From: Brachypodius melanocephalos
Lineage: Eukaryota > Chordata > Aves > Passeriformes > Pycnonotidae
Assembly (NCBI GenBank): GCA_013398615.1
Contig: VZSR01003798.1
Coordinates: forward strand, 12,625,606-12,689,605
Direction: 5' to 3'
DNA: 64,000 nucleotides
Shown: one piece after another, positions 22,301 to 37,300 of the stretch
How positions within the stretch are numbered: position 1 is the first letter of the stretch
Layout: every line of letters begins with the position of its first letter
Position numbers and translations under genes: made by a program
Notes under the pieces: generated by a model
The model's input: the letters and a program-made list of their open reading frames with translations, nothing else
What the model was told of the DNA's origin: nothing
Databases searched by the model: none

Positions 22301-25300
22301 AGTCATACATTTAGGGAAAAAAGTGTGTTACTTGTCTACTGACATTCAGACTTCATGCTCTGACTATCTCATAGCCCTGAAGGCTTGTCTAGAATTACCT
22401 GAAGGGGCTCCAACCCAAGCCAGACCAAGGACTCCATCATCAAAATCACGATCTGTAAACACATAGGCCAAGCAATAATCATCGTGATTCTGTTCTGAGT
22501 TCAGCTCCAGAAACTTCTCCACACCAATGTTAGGAAATCTAAAGGGATTGGAAGAGTCCTTCTCATCCACGGTTGTGTTAATCTAAAAGTAAATTGAAAC
22601 AAACTGTAAGACAAGATTCAGCACATGCCAGCTGAGAGGCTCACTCTTGTAAGTACCTTGCTATGTTACATAAAGATGTTGTTTAAAATTTAAAAGCTTC
22701 AATTGTAAATTACCACCCCAGTATTTGGAAAACAAAGCACTACAATAAATGAAGAATTGCATTTATGCAGTAAATCCCCATTCTCTTATTTCCTTCTATT
22801 TCTTTTCCATCAGTACCCAAAAACTTATATTTATCCTCCTAAATTATCACTTTTACAAGTAAGTCCCAACCTGGAGAGCCATTCTTTGTTTTATTATTAA
22901 AGTTATTGGAGAACAGCAACAGTCTCTTCATCACACAACAATGGTGTTGAAACAAAGTTGATTCCTATAGAAAAACTGACCACAGCTTAATAACAGAAGT
23001 AGAGGGCTTTTGACAATAATCACTAAAACCAAACTAAATAAATGGTTTAGGGCATCATTTACTGCAGAGACACTTGTGCTTAAGAACTATTATAAAACAA
23101 TAAATGGGTACAAGTGAACAGGACATTTCAAAGCAGCCTCAGTGGAGCTGAAAGCATTTCCAACACAACTTACTCTGATTCGCTTCACCATGAAGCTGAT
23201 GTTACGGATCCCTGAAAAATCTGTTGACTGGTAAATGGTATCAATTGCTTTAACATGGCTGGAAATCTGTCAAAAACAAAAGTATCTACAGTTCAGAGAG
23301 CTCAAAGTGTGGGTTCAAAGCCCACACTCTACAATATATGATATTGTGCTGTAGAAACTCCTAACAGGTCTTCTGAATTAAATGATGGCACATAATGGAA
23401 ATAAATCATTACCAGTACCTGCATCACCACCACGCCAGATGCCACCAAAGGATTTTGTCATTTGATTTTTTTTTTAACACATAATTCTATCAACTTTCAG
23501 ATAGCTGTTTGTGATACTCCTTTACTCACTGCTTTGGTAAGACACCACTGCAGTGGAAATCATATTCAAAGCACTGTATTTCTTTTTTGGAGAAAAAAAT
23601 TACTTGGTAAGAATTATTCTTTCATTTCTGGGAGAAGACATATGTGAAGAAAACTAATAATTTACCTTTTCTAGCATGCAGAAATGCTAATTCACTAAAA
23701 AGCTGATTTTGAAGGTGACTTCTGAGCTTTGAAAAAGGCTACTCGAATTGCCTATGTATAATGTGATAAATAGTAAAATTCAGATCTGCAATAGTAAAAT
23801 TCAATCTGCAAAATTCAGATTGGCAGTGAAACTTCAGACTTCAGGAGAAGTATGTTAACATGCTAGCTATACTTTTAGCAAATTATCAGCAAAACCACTA
23901 AATCATACTGACCCTTTTCCCAGTTAATAGTGTATTGACAAATGAAAAGCTTCTGCCTTTAGCTGCCACTGCTTTTTCAACCATCCACTATATCACATAC
24001 TACAGGAATAGATCTCAGCATCATTAGCTCACAGTGTTTTGAGCTAGAATTTCAAAGGGAAGCCTATGCCACTGTTAAAACAGAGGCTTAGCAGGCTGTC
24101 AAACAGGACAGAACTCTTCAGGAAATATCTTTCTGAGTAAGAACTGAGAACAGAGTGCAAGTGCTGCTCAGAGGTGCTAAACACACCACAGCTGCCATTA
24201 AAGGAGGCACAAGCACCCAGGACTTCCACCACAGAAAAATGAAATGCTGTAATAAAATAAAAAATGCTGTTTCAATTATGTCAAGACCACTTTAACAAAC
24301 GAAACAAGACATTATAAAGTAAATAAGCAAAAATACATGCAGGTAAGTTACATGAAATTTATCAGGACTAGCTGAAGTAAAAGCAGGTAATTTAAAACAA
24401 AGGGATTGGAAATACCTGTGCAATCACAGCTTCTCTGGTTCCATAATGCTTGTAGAATAAATGATCAGTCTGGATATACAGCTGACATGTGTTTTTTTCA
24501 GCCTGAGTGGCACGCTTTGTTCTCAAAAGCTGGGGATCCTCCTTCTTAGGCTCTTCAACAGGCTTCTACATATGTACAGGAAAGAAATACATTAATTTTG
24601 TAGTTCCACACTAGATTACCTAAAAATAACAATGGTTCTAAACATACTCCACTAATACAGACAGATTTTCATTCTTTTTCTTTAAGAATCTTTGTAACTT
24701 CTTTATGAAGTTTGATGAATCTTGAATTAAGTACATTATGCTCAGTTTTCAAATACTTTTAATGTAATCTTAGCAAAAGCTCTCTCTGCACTTAATTTTA
24801 TACTACAAAAGGCAGTCAATGTAATGTAGATTTTTTTTCTCATTTCTGTGATCTTTGCAATTTTTCTTTTTTATAATCCTTTTCTAAGCTAGACAAACAG
24901 TTGGTAGGTTAGGGGAAAAATCAACACTGGTGGGACTCAACTGCACTTTCCCTAACACCAGTTATTTCAAATTGTAATTCCCTTAGTCAGCTACCCCAGC
25001 AAACAGAAATGTTTAAACACCTCAGCATGGAACAAATGGGGCACTGAACAAGAAGTTAAAGGAACACTGGTCAGTCAAAGTGAAATCTGGTAGCACACTG
25101 GCCTTACAGTACTCACTGGTTGATGGCCCTCTCTTTCCATGTTTTACAAGCAAATTTTGGGGAAAGCATGTTATTGTTACCAATGCTGAAAAGCACATTA
25201 ATGTTGACAATTTCTGGAGTCACAACATAAATAAACTAAGTTGCTGATGCTATTTAACAAGCCATATTGCATAGTTTTCTGGGTATATATTTAGCTGACA

Positions 25301-28300
25301 CTACAAAATTATGCCAAGACTTAGAACAGCTCAGAACACAGCAAAGTCTAAAACTCAGTAACTTGCTGTCAGAAAAAAAGTATTTTGTGACATGAGGTGC
25401 AAAGCTGAATGCAAACCCACTGTGGGACTCCACCCAGGCACAGAGGCTCCTTCCACAGGACACTTACCTCTCACAGCAGCCATCTATAATGTGCTGTGAC
25501 CCCCACAAGCTTACAGGGTTGCTAGGAAGACCCTCCCACCAATACCACTTAATTTTCCACTAAAAGCACTCATATCTCAACTGTGTTGTATTAACATAAC
25601 TTGAAAATCTAGAAGTTATTACTCTATAATACTTGGAGATCAAGGGAACTTGAGACTCTTCCTTCTGAATTGCAATAAAGTATATTCCTTATTTCAAGCT
25701 TAATTTTCACATCCATTTAAAATTCTAACTATTGAAAAATGTGAGATCATGTAGGATTCATTAAGACTGTAAGTAGCACAGCTGGGCTACAGAAGCAACG
25801 AGAAAAAAAAATTAGAAAAATTACGTTAAAAAGAAACCTCCAGCAATAATTTAACTGTCTCACAATGTGGAGGGATGATAGCTCACCAAAAGTAAAAGAG
25901 ACAACATACAAGAAATAGGAAGTTATCACACTAAGTACTAATCAACATAACCCATTAGCCTTTGTTGTACCTCTGTCGTTGGTTCTTCTATACCAGTCAT
26001 CTGGTACTTCTGCATTCTTTCAAATACTGAATGATCTGCACAACCTCCTTGTGGTCCATACTTATGTGGATATTCTAAAAAGAGGAAGGCCAGGTTGAGT
26101 TTTCGAATTCCAAGTACAAGTCCAAAATATGGCTGCATCAGCGCAACTTATTCAGTTGGTGTCCAATATTGTGCATGTGGTTTGAGGGAAGCATTAGAAG
26201 ATTCAAGATCTATGCAGCTTTTTTCTTAAACATTTCTACTAAGGCATTCTTAGTTTTACAAACAGAACAAAATTGACATTTGCTTCTTAACATTATTTTC
26301 TCAGGCAGCATAAGAAAATATGATGAGCAGTGCCCAACATAAGAACAAGAGCTTTTATTTACACATCTATACCCACTTGCTAAAACTAAAAGCAGCCTTC
26401 AAAAAATGACATCACAATGGGAAGTTATTAGACATCAAGTAAAGACTAAAGCCTGCTTGGGTAAGAGCCAGGATTTTTATGCTACTTGGTAAACAAACTA
26501 AGAAACCTCGCTAACATTCTTAGAAGATTTTATTATTTATTCATCTTCCACTCATTTTTTCTAACTTTTCACATTATGCTACTTAACTATCAATGCATAA
26601 GAAGGGAAATGCTAATGGATAGACCCATGGTTTAGTTAACCACTACATGTTAGTTAAACATGCTGGAGATCCAAACTAGTGAGAATATCCCACAATCCCC
26701 TGCTTAACAAGGGCAGCTCTTGCAATAGTTGCCAGTGCAGTCATCATTGCACAAGGGAATTTGCTTCAGACACACGTGCTTAGCTTTTACTGTCAGTATC
26801 TATGGCAGATTTGTAACCTGTATTTGCAGAAGCTTCCTCTGGAGATGAGAAACACTCAATACTTTGCCCTTTGATTTCTTTGCAGATTCAACCTCATCAT
26901 AAATCGGTGCCCAAGTCAGAAATAATGGAATACAGATTATGGTAGCCACACATCTGAATGCTTAACAAGTCAGTTTCTGTGGGGCAAACCACAGTTTTAG
27001 CACCATCTCAGAGTGCCGCTCTCGTCAGAAATGTACGGACTTTACCAAGGTTTGTTGTATTTTGAGAGTGATTGGTTGGTTCATTTGTCTTTTTACTTTT
27101 GTTTGATGAGGGAATGTTTATTTTTTAGAGTGGAGATCCAAATTCACGGAGTAAATAGAACAGACATGTAAGAGTAGAATTGTAAAGCCTAGGCACCAAG
27201 GACCTGATGCTCACATTATATGCATTTCAGGTGATTTTGGACAAGCTCTAGTCTGGGCTCTGGAGTCAAGGCTTGGCAGGAGCTGGAGCACAGCAGATGT
27301 GCTCCCTTGGAGTATGGGCTCTGCTATGGTTCCATCTGACAGCTGCCTTTAATTATCTTTGACTCTTATGCCTGTTTCTTACAGTCATACTGCAGGATAC
27401 TGCTAAACTATTTCAATATATAGCTTACTTTGTAAGTTTATTTCATAATTTTCTACATATTAGTTTCCCTCATTTCAATTTCTACCACCACACAAATACC
27501 ATTTTTGAACTGCTGTCTCATCACATTCCTCCCAGCACAATTAGCCCTAACACAGTGCCAGAAGAATGGAGAGAAAAAGAGAAAAATACGCTCTTACTGC
27601 AAGTCACCTCATCCAATTTGCTCCAGCATGGTAGTGGAACACTGACCTGGCTACAACTAATATTAAACAAAAAGCACCACTCTTGGAATCACCTTCTACT
27701 TTTTGGGATCCTGTTTAATATCACTCGAATAGATCGGAGTTATGAGCAAAGACCTGTAGGTATGATCCTCCCTTTTTGCATCTCCACCACGCTTTTCTCC
27801 TCCCACTAGAGTATAAAACATCGTATTGTATTTAGTCTAATGCAAATTTTCATTATCTATAACCTGACTTCACATCACCAACTGTTTATCTCTGCAACAA
27901 GAGCAGCTTACCCAGGGGCAGGAGCCCATCCTGCCTTTCTCTCATCCACTGCCCCTGCAGAAACCACTGAACCCTGAGAGCAGCTCCTGCAGGAGCCCCG
28001 CTCTGAAGTATTACAACAACTGACAGAACAGTACTGGAAATAAATCCTCTCAGTGTATTGCACAAAATAATCTGTCTTCTCTCTTTTGTCTTTGTTTCCC
28101 AAAGACGTTAGGAAATCCCTTAACACATTTTTTACACTGATTGCCTGCAATTCAAATATTTCTCACTTCAAAAGTAGTAATCTAGTAAAAAACACTTTAA
28201 AGCCATGACAGTTAAAATTACAAAAAAAGGAACACAAAACAGTCTGCAACAGAAATTGCCAACGTTTAGCATGTACTGGAAAAGACAAATCTCCCAGAGA

Positions 28301-31300
28301 CAGATTTGGAACCACCCTGCTAATCACAGGAGGCAGGTAAAACAGGATAGTTCACTTTGGAACCATTTCTAACTTACAAGGAAAGTTACATATGATGTTT
28401 TTATTTGCTGAATGCTGAGCTGCCCCCAAACCATGAAGGCACCATTCCCTCATTATCTTTTGAGACTTCCTCTTTCCATCATCCACTGCAGCAGTTCCAT
28501 TTTTAAATATCTGAAGCTAAGCAAGAACTGCGTGGTGCCAGATGACTTGGCCAGTTTTGACCCACAACACGTCTCATCCATGCTCTTGTGAAGCTTTTCA
28601 ATGCTCTGAGATGTGCCAGGTTTCTGTGCAGCCTTCTGCCAGCTCTTGGGGATCAAGAGCTTCTTAGCCTATCCCTACCACAACCCTGAGAAGCAGAAAG
28701 GAAAAAACCTGCTTTCACCATGAAATGATTGCTTACAGTGAATGCAGAGTTGAGGAGAAAACAGACTATTTTCCAACAGAACTACAGTAGAGGAGGTTAA
28801 TAACAGGTTCAATCTTATAAATAGAGAAAATCATTAGGCAAAAAACTCCCAACTTTTTCTTTTCCAGTACTGTCCACTTTCAGGTTTTGTACATCCTGGC
28901 AGAATGTTAGAAAATAAAAAAAGAGTAGAATAAAATAACGATAAACCTAAAACCACCTGCAAAACTTTGTCATTTCATACCTTCTGACTACAATGTCTTA
29001 TTCTAACTAATGGCAGATGATTTTTTAGTGATATATACAACTCCAGATGCTCAAAAGAAGGTTTTTTTTCCTTTTAAGAAGATGTACTACTACCTTCCAG
29101 AAAGACATTCCTGAACATTTGGTTTTTCTACTTCTCATTATCAGTCAATATTATGATCTGTTAAGCATTTAGGTTAACTACTTAATAATTACTGGATTTA
29201 GGCATCTTGGGCAAGGATGACATCAAACTTCCATTATAAACGATAAAACTCAATTATTTAACAGCCATAGAGATTTGCTCAATACTAGCAAAAGCAATAG
29301 TGTCAGAATAAAACTGAAATGTAAGCAGAAACAAAAAAAAATTTTCCGTATTTCCAGATTTCATTTGCAGCACTCTGTGATGCTGTGCTCTCATGACAAT
29401 TGTCATCACAATGTGATGAAAATGAAAGCAGGTTCTCATTAATAACACAGTTTGCAATGGTCAGTCTCTTCAGCAGAGAGAGCTTTCCAAAATTACAAAG
29501 CACTTCACCTTCTGTTCTTAGTAGTATGGCCCTTCCAAGATCATAAAGACAATTAAGTGACCGTGGTAATTTTCCAGAAGGTCTGAACAGCATTTTCCTG
29601 TGTATTTCCTGTTATCTGAAGAAATACTAGTTTTGTATTTTACAGTATGAACTCAGGGATACACTTGAAGCAAATAAGATTTAAATGAAGTAAATATATC
29701 CTCATCCTTAAAGAAATGTTTCCTAAATATCTTAACGTAAACAGAAATTTGCATCTTTCTAACCCTAAATTATAGAACAGTTTGATCAAGACTGGTTTAA
29801 AATCATTCAACTTGTGTTTCAAGTCATGAATAGAAGGCTGCCTTCCACTGGTCACCAGATCCACTGTAACAGACAAAAGCTGCCTTATAAAGTTGACAAT
29901 ATAATCCCCATTTACAAAACAACTTTTGTTTAACTACTGAAAAAGAACTCATTGAGATGCTAATCATATGTTGCATTGTGGTTTCTCAAAAGCACTAAAA
30001 AGCATATTGTTTCAAAAGGCTGAAGCATGGGTGACCAAAAAAACCCCAAATTAAAGCAAAGATGACTTTTTACCTCAGTCTCTCCTGAGTTAGAAATGTG
30101 ATCATTTTTGTTGTTTTTGTCCTACGTAAGATAAGGTTTTGTCCTACATAAGTGCTTCGACTCTATTTCATGAGAGCTAGCTTTAGATTAGAGCAGTAAC
30201 AACGAATTAACAACAAAACTACTACAAAGCTTAGCTTTTTGGAGTTGTAGGGCTCTTTTTGGAGCTGCAGTTCAATGCAAAAATAAGTCTCACAACAGAA
30301 AAAAATAATTTCGCTTCAAAAGCACCCTTCAGGAAGAGACAGAAGCAGTTGTATACTCCAGATAGTTCAGACAACAGAAATCCTAGAGGCATCTATGGTC
30401 CCAGTGACTGAAGTGCCACTATACAATCAGAACACAGGCACATCAGACTGCACTGGCAGCAGCCAACAGGAGTGATGTGTTTTTAAATAGTGCTGCTTAG
30501 ACTTCGCTCCAGGATGAGCTATTTTCAACCCTGCTGAGCAAGCAGCAATGTTCACTCACTTGGCGAGTTGGAAGCCATACTGCACTGCTGCTTTAATGTG
30601 GCTCACTGGAATAGATTTACACCATCCCCTCTGATAATCTCATTTTGTTTCTAACTGATGGTTTTGATGCACTAGATCCAAGAGGAAAAACAATGTAAGC
30701 CAACATACCAATACCTGAATAATTAAAAACACCCCAACACCCCTGCTCCCATTCATTTAATAAGACATTAGTAAGAACCAATTTCAACATTACTTTTTCC
30801 AATTCCCAAAGTGATCCATTTACTCTTCCAACAGAGATCACTCCTACAAAACAGCAATAGTAACTTCCATAAAATCAATTTATCTGCTTCTTTAAGGCAC
30901 AGTTCTATTTCTGTCAGTGTTCGATAACAGTGAAGAGTATTTTTAGTCACTCACTATTTACAGCATTAGGAACTGGGACATGAGAATCTTCTTGCTTGTC
31001 TCAACCCTTGAAAACTGGGCACATCACTGCCTTATGTCTCTTACTCTCCTCTTCCCCCTCTTTTCAACAACAGGGTTAGTTAATAAAACCCTTTATGAAG
31101 CTGACAGTGACTTATTTACACAAAGTCCTACGTAAGTGGAAGTCCAACATTCCCACTATCAAGCAGTGAACTGAACTGTTCAGTGAGACCAATAAGATGC
31201 AACACAAAACTTGTGTGAATTATTCACAGAAATGTTATGAAATATGTATCTTAGAGTTCCACACCAGACTTCTGTAACTTTATTACTTTTCCCCCACCAC

Positions 31301-34300
31301 TCTCCTCCTAGAGCAGCAAAGCCAGTAACACTCCAACTGCAGCTAACAGGGAAAACTGCCTTCTCCCTTTTAAACTGACTTCCCCCCTGCTGAACTGACC
31401 AGCAATGCTCTGCAGAGATGAAAATAAAGCTCATGCTGCAGCTTCTCTTTAAGAATCAAAAATATGAAATGTTATCCATAAAACTATTCTCAAATATCGG
31501 TCTTGTAAGCACCAGGAAAATATACACTTAGAAAACAAATACTGTTCACAAATCCAGTACATGCTTTCATTCACAAGCTCTTTAAAATTATGGAAATTCT
31601 ATTTGCTTTTGGGTTAGTAATCATATTTACAGAATGAGATAACAGGAAGGACAAACATATTTGCTAGCTCACAGCAATTTTAATATACTCAGAGACAGCA
31701 CATACTGCCACTGAAAGTAAAAAAAAAAAAATAAATTTGCTGAGATTTTAGTGGAGAAAGATCACTTCTCTTCACTGCATTCACACAAGAGAAGCAATCA
31801 AGGAGAGCAATATGCAGGAACCCTGTTTTTTTCACTGGCTTACAGCACAGAGAAAATTATACAAAGTCAAATCACAGTCAGGAATTTTCCTCATCTAGCT
31901 TCCTATTCTTTGACACTTCTTTTCACAATGCAGTCTCATTATGACATACGTTGAAAATGATTTATACATATATCATTACCAGACTGGTTCAAGTAATTTC
32001 TAGTGATCTAATCCAAGCCTCCTCATCCAATTCCAAACGAGATTTCAAACTCAAGTCTTCTAGGGTTTGCACAGTGGCCTGATGGGACACGTTTTTAAAT
32101 GAAGTTATGGTTTAAATTGATTTTTAAGCAAGACTGATATCCTGAAGCCAGCTTCAATAACCAAAAGTTAGTCTTAAACTGACACTGCTAACATCTACCT
32201 TTGATACCTCCTTGATCCTTGAAGGATTCCAAGTTGGAATCACAACTTTACTGCAGTACTTTTGAGGTTCCATATAACTTAAGCATCAAACAAAACTGAT
32301 TTGTGTTACATCTGAAGACTGATCATACATAAATAGGCATGTAAAGTGCAAAGAACTCTGGTGCATCAGTTCTGAAGATGTAGAAGTATTTCATGGTACT
32401 TTTTCATCCTTCTGAGCATTTGCAACTGAAGCTAGATTTCTGGGGCTATACTTGTCAAATTTAAGTACTATTCTCTGTACACTTCCATCAGCTATTGTGT
32501 AAAATGGGACATACTGGTGTCACCACCTCTTCTAAAGAGCTCTCTGAAGGCACATGTGAGAGACACATGCAGGGGAAGCTTTTATTTCACACAAATATCA
32601 CCCTCAAGGGATATAGGGAATCATTTAGTGACTTGAACTTTTATTATCTTTTATTTTCCAGGTCAGAACATGGAAGAGCAATCGGTACAGATCATTTTAG
32701 GAATGAATTTTTCAAAGAAACGTGTATCCATTGGGTAGGAAATGTACTGCTTGCAGTCTTAAGCCTGACTGCTAAGGATTTCTTAAAATGGCAGAATAAA
32801 GACTGCCTTTGGCTTGCCATAAATCTCTCTCACACCATAACTGTATATGAATCACTTGAGGACAGCACAATTCACAGTGTCATACATAACCCAAAGTCTC
32901 ATTTGATGCTTACAAATGGCATACCGGTTTTGACATTTAATAAAAAAAATATTTCATCTGTAGCACTAAGTGGAAGTACTCACTGATATCATCTTCATGA
33001 TAAATGACAGAGTGGAATGGGAGGTTTCTGTCCTTTATGTATCTCTCTGCTGGCTCAATATAAAAGGTCCCACTGTGAGTTTGGATGAATCCTTCAAATT
33101 TTCCATCAATAACAGACCCATGAGTAAAACTTCCCTGTTCACCTGTTAAGGCACAAAGTGTATTAGTTTTTTTATACCCTTCAAAAATCCTTTTTAAGAC
33201 TACAATTATCCATCAGTAAGACAACCAGTTACAGCAAAAGCACAGTCCTTATACATCCATTCATACAATTAGAAATATTATTATTCTAATATTATTCTAA
33301 ATAATATTAGAATAATAATAAAATCAGATCATATACAGAAAGCTTTCAAAGAAAAACTTCCTTATATTCAAGACATCCATTTTTCTCTTCAAGCATTATG
33401 CTCTTAAAACTGTAACTAGGTTTGAACTTGGTGTAGAGTGAATTTGTATTTGTAACAGTCACAATCAGGAAAAGTGCAACTGTCAAAGTTTAATCACTGA
33501 CTGCTACAACATGAGCATCCCAACAGCCTTTCCCATATAAAGGATGAATGATTACTCTGCTAAAAGAATGCTTACTCCTCCATTGAGGAAAGTTCAGAAT
33601 CACACTATCAAAAAGCCTTCTGACCTATTCAAATAACTGTTAAACTGGTCTGCCTAGATGCATATGCAGTCCTGTGTTTACTGCTTTTCAAAGCTGAAAA
33701 TGCTCACTTCAATACTGTGGAACATGGCTTAGAAAGACCTTCAGGAAAACCAAACAAACGGCATAAAGAGGGACAGAGTATATCTTAATCCATTTCTTCT
33801 TTCCATCTTTTAATGGCTTTTAATTCTGTAATTCTTCTTCATTTTAAAGTCAATTTTATCTTTTGTATTTAATAAAATCAGATATATTACCCTTAATGAT
33901 GGTAATTCTATATTCCTTTTATTCCTTTAAATTAAAAATGGCACCTGATTTCTTTTTACTTCAATGCATACAATTTTTCCTTTTTTTAAAAATGCATGAG
34001 ACTTCTATGAAGAGTATGTTTATAAACAGAGTTGAAATTCAAGTATGAAAATTATTAGATAAAATACTCATTTAAGTGTCACCCATATATAAAAGCAGAT
34101 GGGAGTTTAAATGTGTTAGATGCATTAGTAAAGTTTAACAATAATCTAATCATACAGATACTAATTTTCTCCACGTACTATTAGAAAGTTCCTGTTTAAA
34201 ATTGCTGCACTTCCATCCATTTTAAGGTGTTGTACTTACCATAAATGTGTCCAGTGTAAATATGGGAGGTATCATAATCAATTACTTGGTTCGATATTTC

Positions 34301-37300
34301 TACTTTAAAGTCATCACTAAAAAGAGATGTATCTCTCTTCATTCGAAGGTTGAATTGTCTAAAATGAATAAAACAAGATAATAAATTGGCTTAGAGCTCC
34401 AGCTACAAGAGCACTAAATAAAGTACTTCAAAGCAACATTTTTGTGCAAACAATTTGCAGACCTTTTTAAATTTAGCTGTAGAAAATGTTTTTACTGTAC
34501 AAGAATTAGACCAGAGCCTAGAAGGATTTTTTTAACAAAGATTCTCTTTGATGGTTTTGATATAAGTAGCTAAATTTACAAGATTTAAGCCAGAAAACAC
34601 ATTAGACACATAATTCTAAAATGGTAACTTGGACTATACGCTTGTTCCCAGTTCTTCAGAAGACACTCGAGTAGCTTAGGAAAAATGCAACTATTTCACC
34701 TCACAGCACTGTGAAGCAGAACAGATAAAAATGGCTTTTACTTATTTTACTTTCATTGATGACACTTAAGATATAAATAATGTAAATGAAACGTGAGTTA
34801 ATCAGTGTTTCAACTGAAACTCAAAAAATAAGATGGGTAACAACAGCTAATAAAAATACTCAAACTGGAAGAGTTACATGAACAACTATGTCAACAGCTC
34901 TATTCATTAAATAATTGGGTTCAGTTGCAACATTATGTACTTTAATGCAAATCCTACTGCCAATCTCTGTATGAAACAGCTTGCTTGTATGACAACAGGA
35001 GTCTCATTCAAGCAAACAACATAACTGAAGTGTTTTAAAATACCTGACATTATATTAATTCATACCTGTGACAACCATTAGCTTGCTTCAGAACTTCATT
35101 TTGTATTCTCTTAAATTTTGTGTAAGCATTTGTGCAAATACAGATCACGAAGTTGTTGAAACTTCAGCCTTTCCAATTTTAGTCTTGATTTTCTTCCTAT
35201 ATTTTTGTTTCTCCGCACAGTGATGAAATTGAAGGAATATTACAGTTATGTCACCAATTCATTACACAAAAAGTAACTCTGATAAGTCGAGTACATCTGC
35301 GTTAGCGTCATGTAAAAACCGTGACCAGCAGATCTGACCTTCACAGTGAAAGTAGTATCCAAGTATGCTACCAACAAAATTATCCAGGCAATTAAGAGCT
35401 ATAGTGTAAAGCTGATTAAATCTAGTTACTTTTTACTAATGAGCTGAAGCATACACAAAGTGTATCTTCACTCTCCACCTGCACATTAAATATGATACCA
35501 TAGTTATAAGTATTTTGAAACATTAAGATGTACATTAAGATGCAAACTTCAAGATCAGAAAGAAAGCCACGCCTACACTTAAAACCTGGGAAGGGCTGGA
35601 GTGACTCATGTTGACTAGTCAGTAATGCAAAACGCATTTCACAATCAAACTGTGTTTATTATTACTGCCACAGTGAAGCTTTTAATAAAGCTTCAAAGCA
35701 AGTAGTCTCCTCTGGCAATGTGTCACACGTATCTGCTACAAGGTTATGAAACTCTGAGATGCGGCTGGTACATAGGGAAGGTTAAACTTCAGCAATTCCC
35801 TGAGACTCAGGCTTTGTGCCAAGGCCAGCAGTGCTCCTACCACAGTTCCAGTATAAATGTATTTTATGAGGAAGATCCTCCTGTTACAAAGGAAGAAACA
35901 GTTCACTGTGCACCCAGAAACTGGCATCACTGAGAGACAAGAAATAAGAATTATCGTTCTTCAAGTTCTTCTTTTTACTACCTCTGCCACAACAGTCCTT
36001 CAGTAACCCAGAGGTTCATGAGAAAGAGGAATTAACATGAACAAGCAACCCAGAGACACATGGTAGGACTCAATGCTACAAGATTACCCAAGAAATTTTT
36101 CGAGGGTGGAGTGATGGGCAGTGCGGAGACTCGAAGCCACTTCATGTGGCTCTTATGAGCAGAAGTTAAAAATGAACAGGGAGAAAGAAATTAAGACCGA
36201 CACTGATGAGAATACGACAAAATTCATTTAAGTACTTGAAGTTATACTGACTTTGGATATACACTGCTCAGGGTGTTACACAGATTAGAGATCCATTTTA
36301 GTTTGACCTTTCCCTGTGACTCAGTTGTCTCACTCAAGGATGGATCAGACTCTCAGTGCATCTGAATTGAAGTTAAATGGCAGAAGATCCTGGACCCATT
36401 AGAATCTCTCCTCCCTTCTCTGGTATTTGATAGAAGACTTACCTTTCCTCATGAAAGAAAGTTTTTGGGGAAAAATCCCTCACTCTATATAGCCCTTTTC
36501 TTTCAGAAGTGTATGCACCGTTTCTTTAAAATTACATTTTTCTGGTTGTTTTCATGTGTGTTTCAAATAAAAGAGAGGAGAAGTTGTCTCTAACACTCAA
36601 CTGCATCAGCTTTTTTGTATGGCTTTGAAGTACACAATGCAAGATAATGCAGAACTTCTGATGTATTAACTCCCATCTACACCAGCAGAGTGTGGGGAAA
36701 AAACCCAGAACCCGATCCCAGCCCGAAAGCTGGTGATTTACCAAGGTTAGCTTAGGGTAACCCCAAGACCACCATGGATGGATGAGCCCTAGGATCTGTG
36801 AAGCCACCCAGGGTATCCTCAGTTGCTGCTCTCACCCTTACAAACCAGCAGGACAATCCTGGTGGTCATGGACCATCTTGGTGGCCTTGGTGGCCAGTCC
36901 TTGGTGGCCACCTAACCACACTTTAGGGCCAGCCTTGAGTTCTGCCTACACATCCAGGACTTGCTCCTAAGGGGGAAAGGGTCTCAGTGGAGTTTAATGA
37001 AGCTGGGAATGGTTGTTCCTTCTGTGGGATACTCTTCCATCAACATCACCTGTATGTCACTTTAAAACGGACTGTTAGAAGTTATATGTAGCAAATGAAA
37101 AGTTTCACCAGTCTAAAATCTAGGGACCCTCTCTTTATTCGACTTTAATTTTCACCCTCTCCTTGCTTTCCACATTGTTACATAATAATCACTACATATT
37201 CTAACCCATGTTGCCAATTATCTATCTTTTAATAAAATTAGTTCTATTGGCAGGATAAGAGAACTACTTCAAATACAAAAAAACTCAGGTGTGCTTCACA

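Larger units (their letters stand above)
21077..23173 (-). other. ADAM10 introns 7-9
   Basis: The introns 21077-22113, 22278-22398 (only 121 bases, between exons 8 and 9) and 22583-23173 are AT-rich, without recognised repeats or genes. Confidence 0.85.
23267..25970 (-). other. ADAM10 introns 5 and 6
   Basis: Intron 6 (23267-24415) has a short tandem duplication at 23771-23811 and a small hairpin near 23306-23328. Intron 5 (24566-25970) shows nothing recognisable. Confidence 0.85.

Noticed and set aside
23295..23330. Possible tRNA gene
   Set aside because: The B-box-like T-arm is present, but I find no matching acceptor stem, D-arm or anticodon arm upstream.
28450..28680. Possible retropseudogene (open frame with Lys/Ser-rich text on minus strand)
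   Set aside because: It is too short, has no recognisable parent gene and no poly(A) tract or flanking duplication.
32495..32986. 163-codon open frame on the plus strand overlapping ADAM10 exon 4 in antisense
   Set aside because: It has no recognisable domain, its end is only the antisense of a conserved exon, and there is no promoter or splice context. Chance is the simplest explanation.
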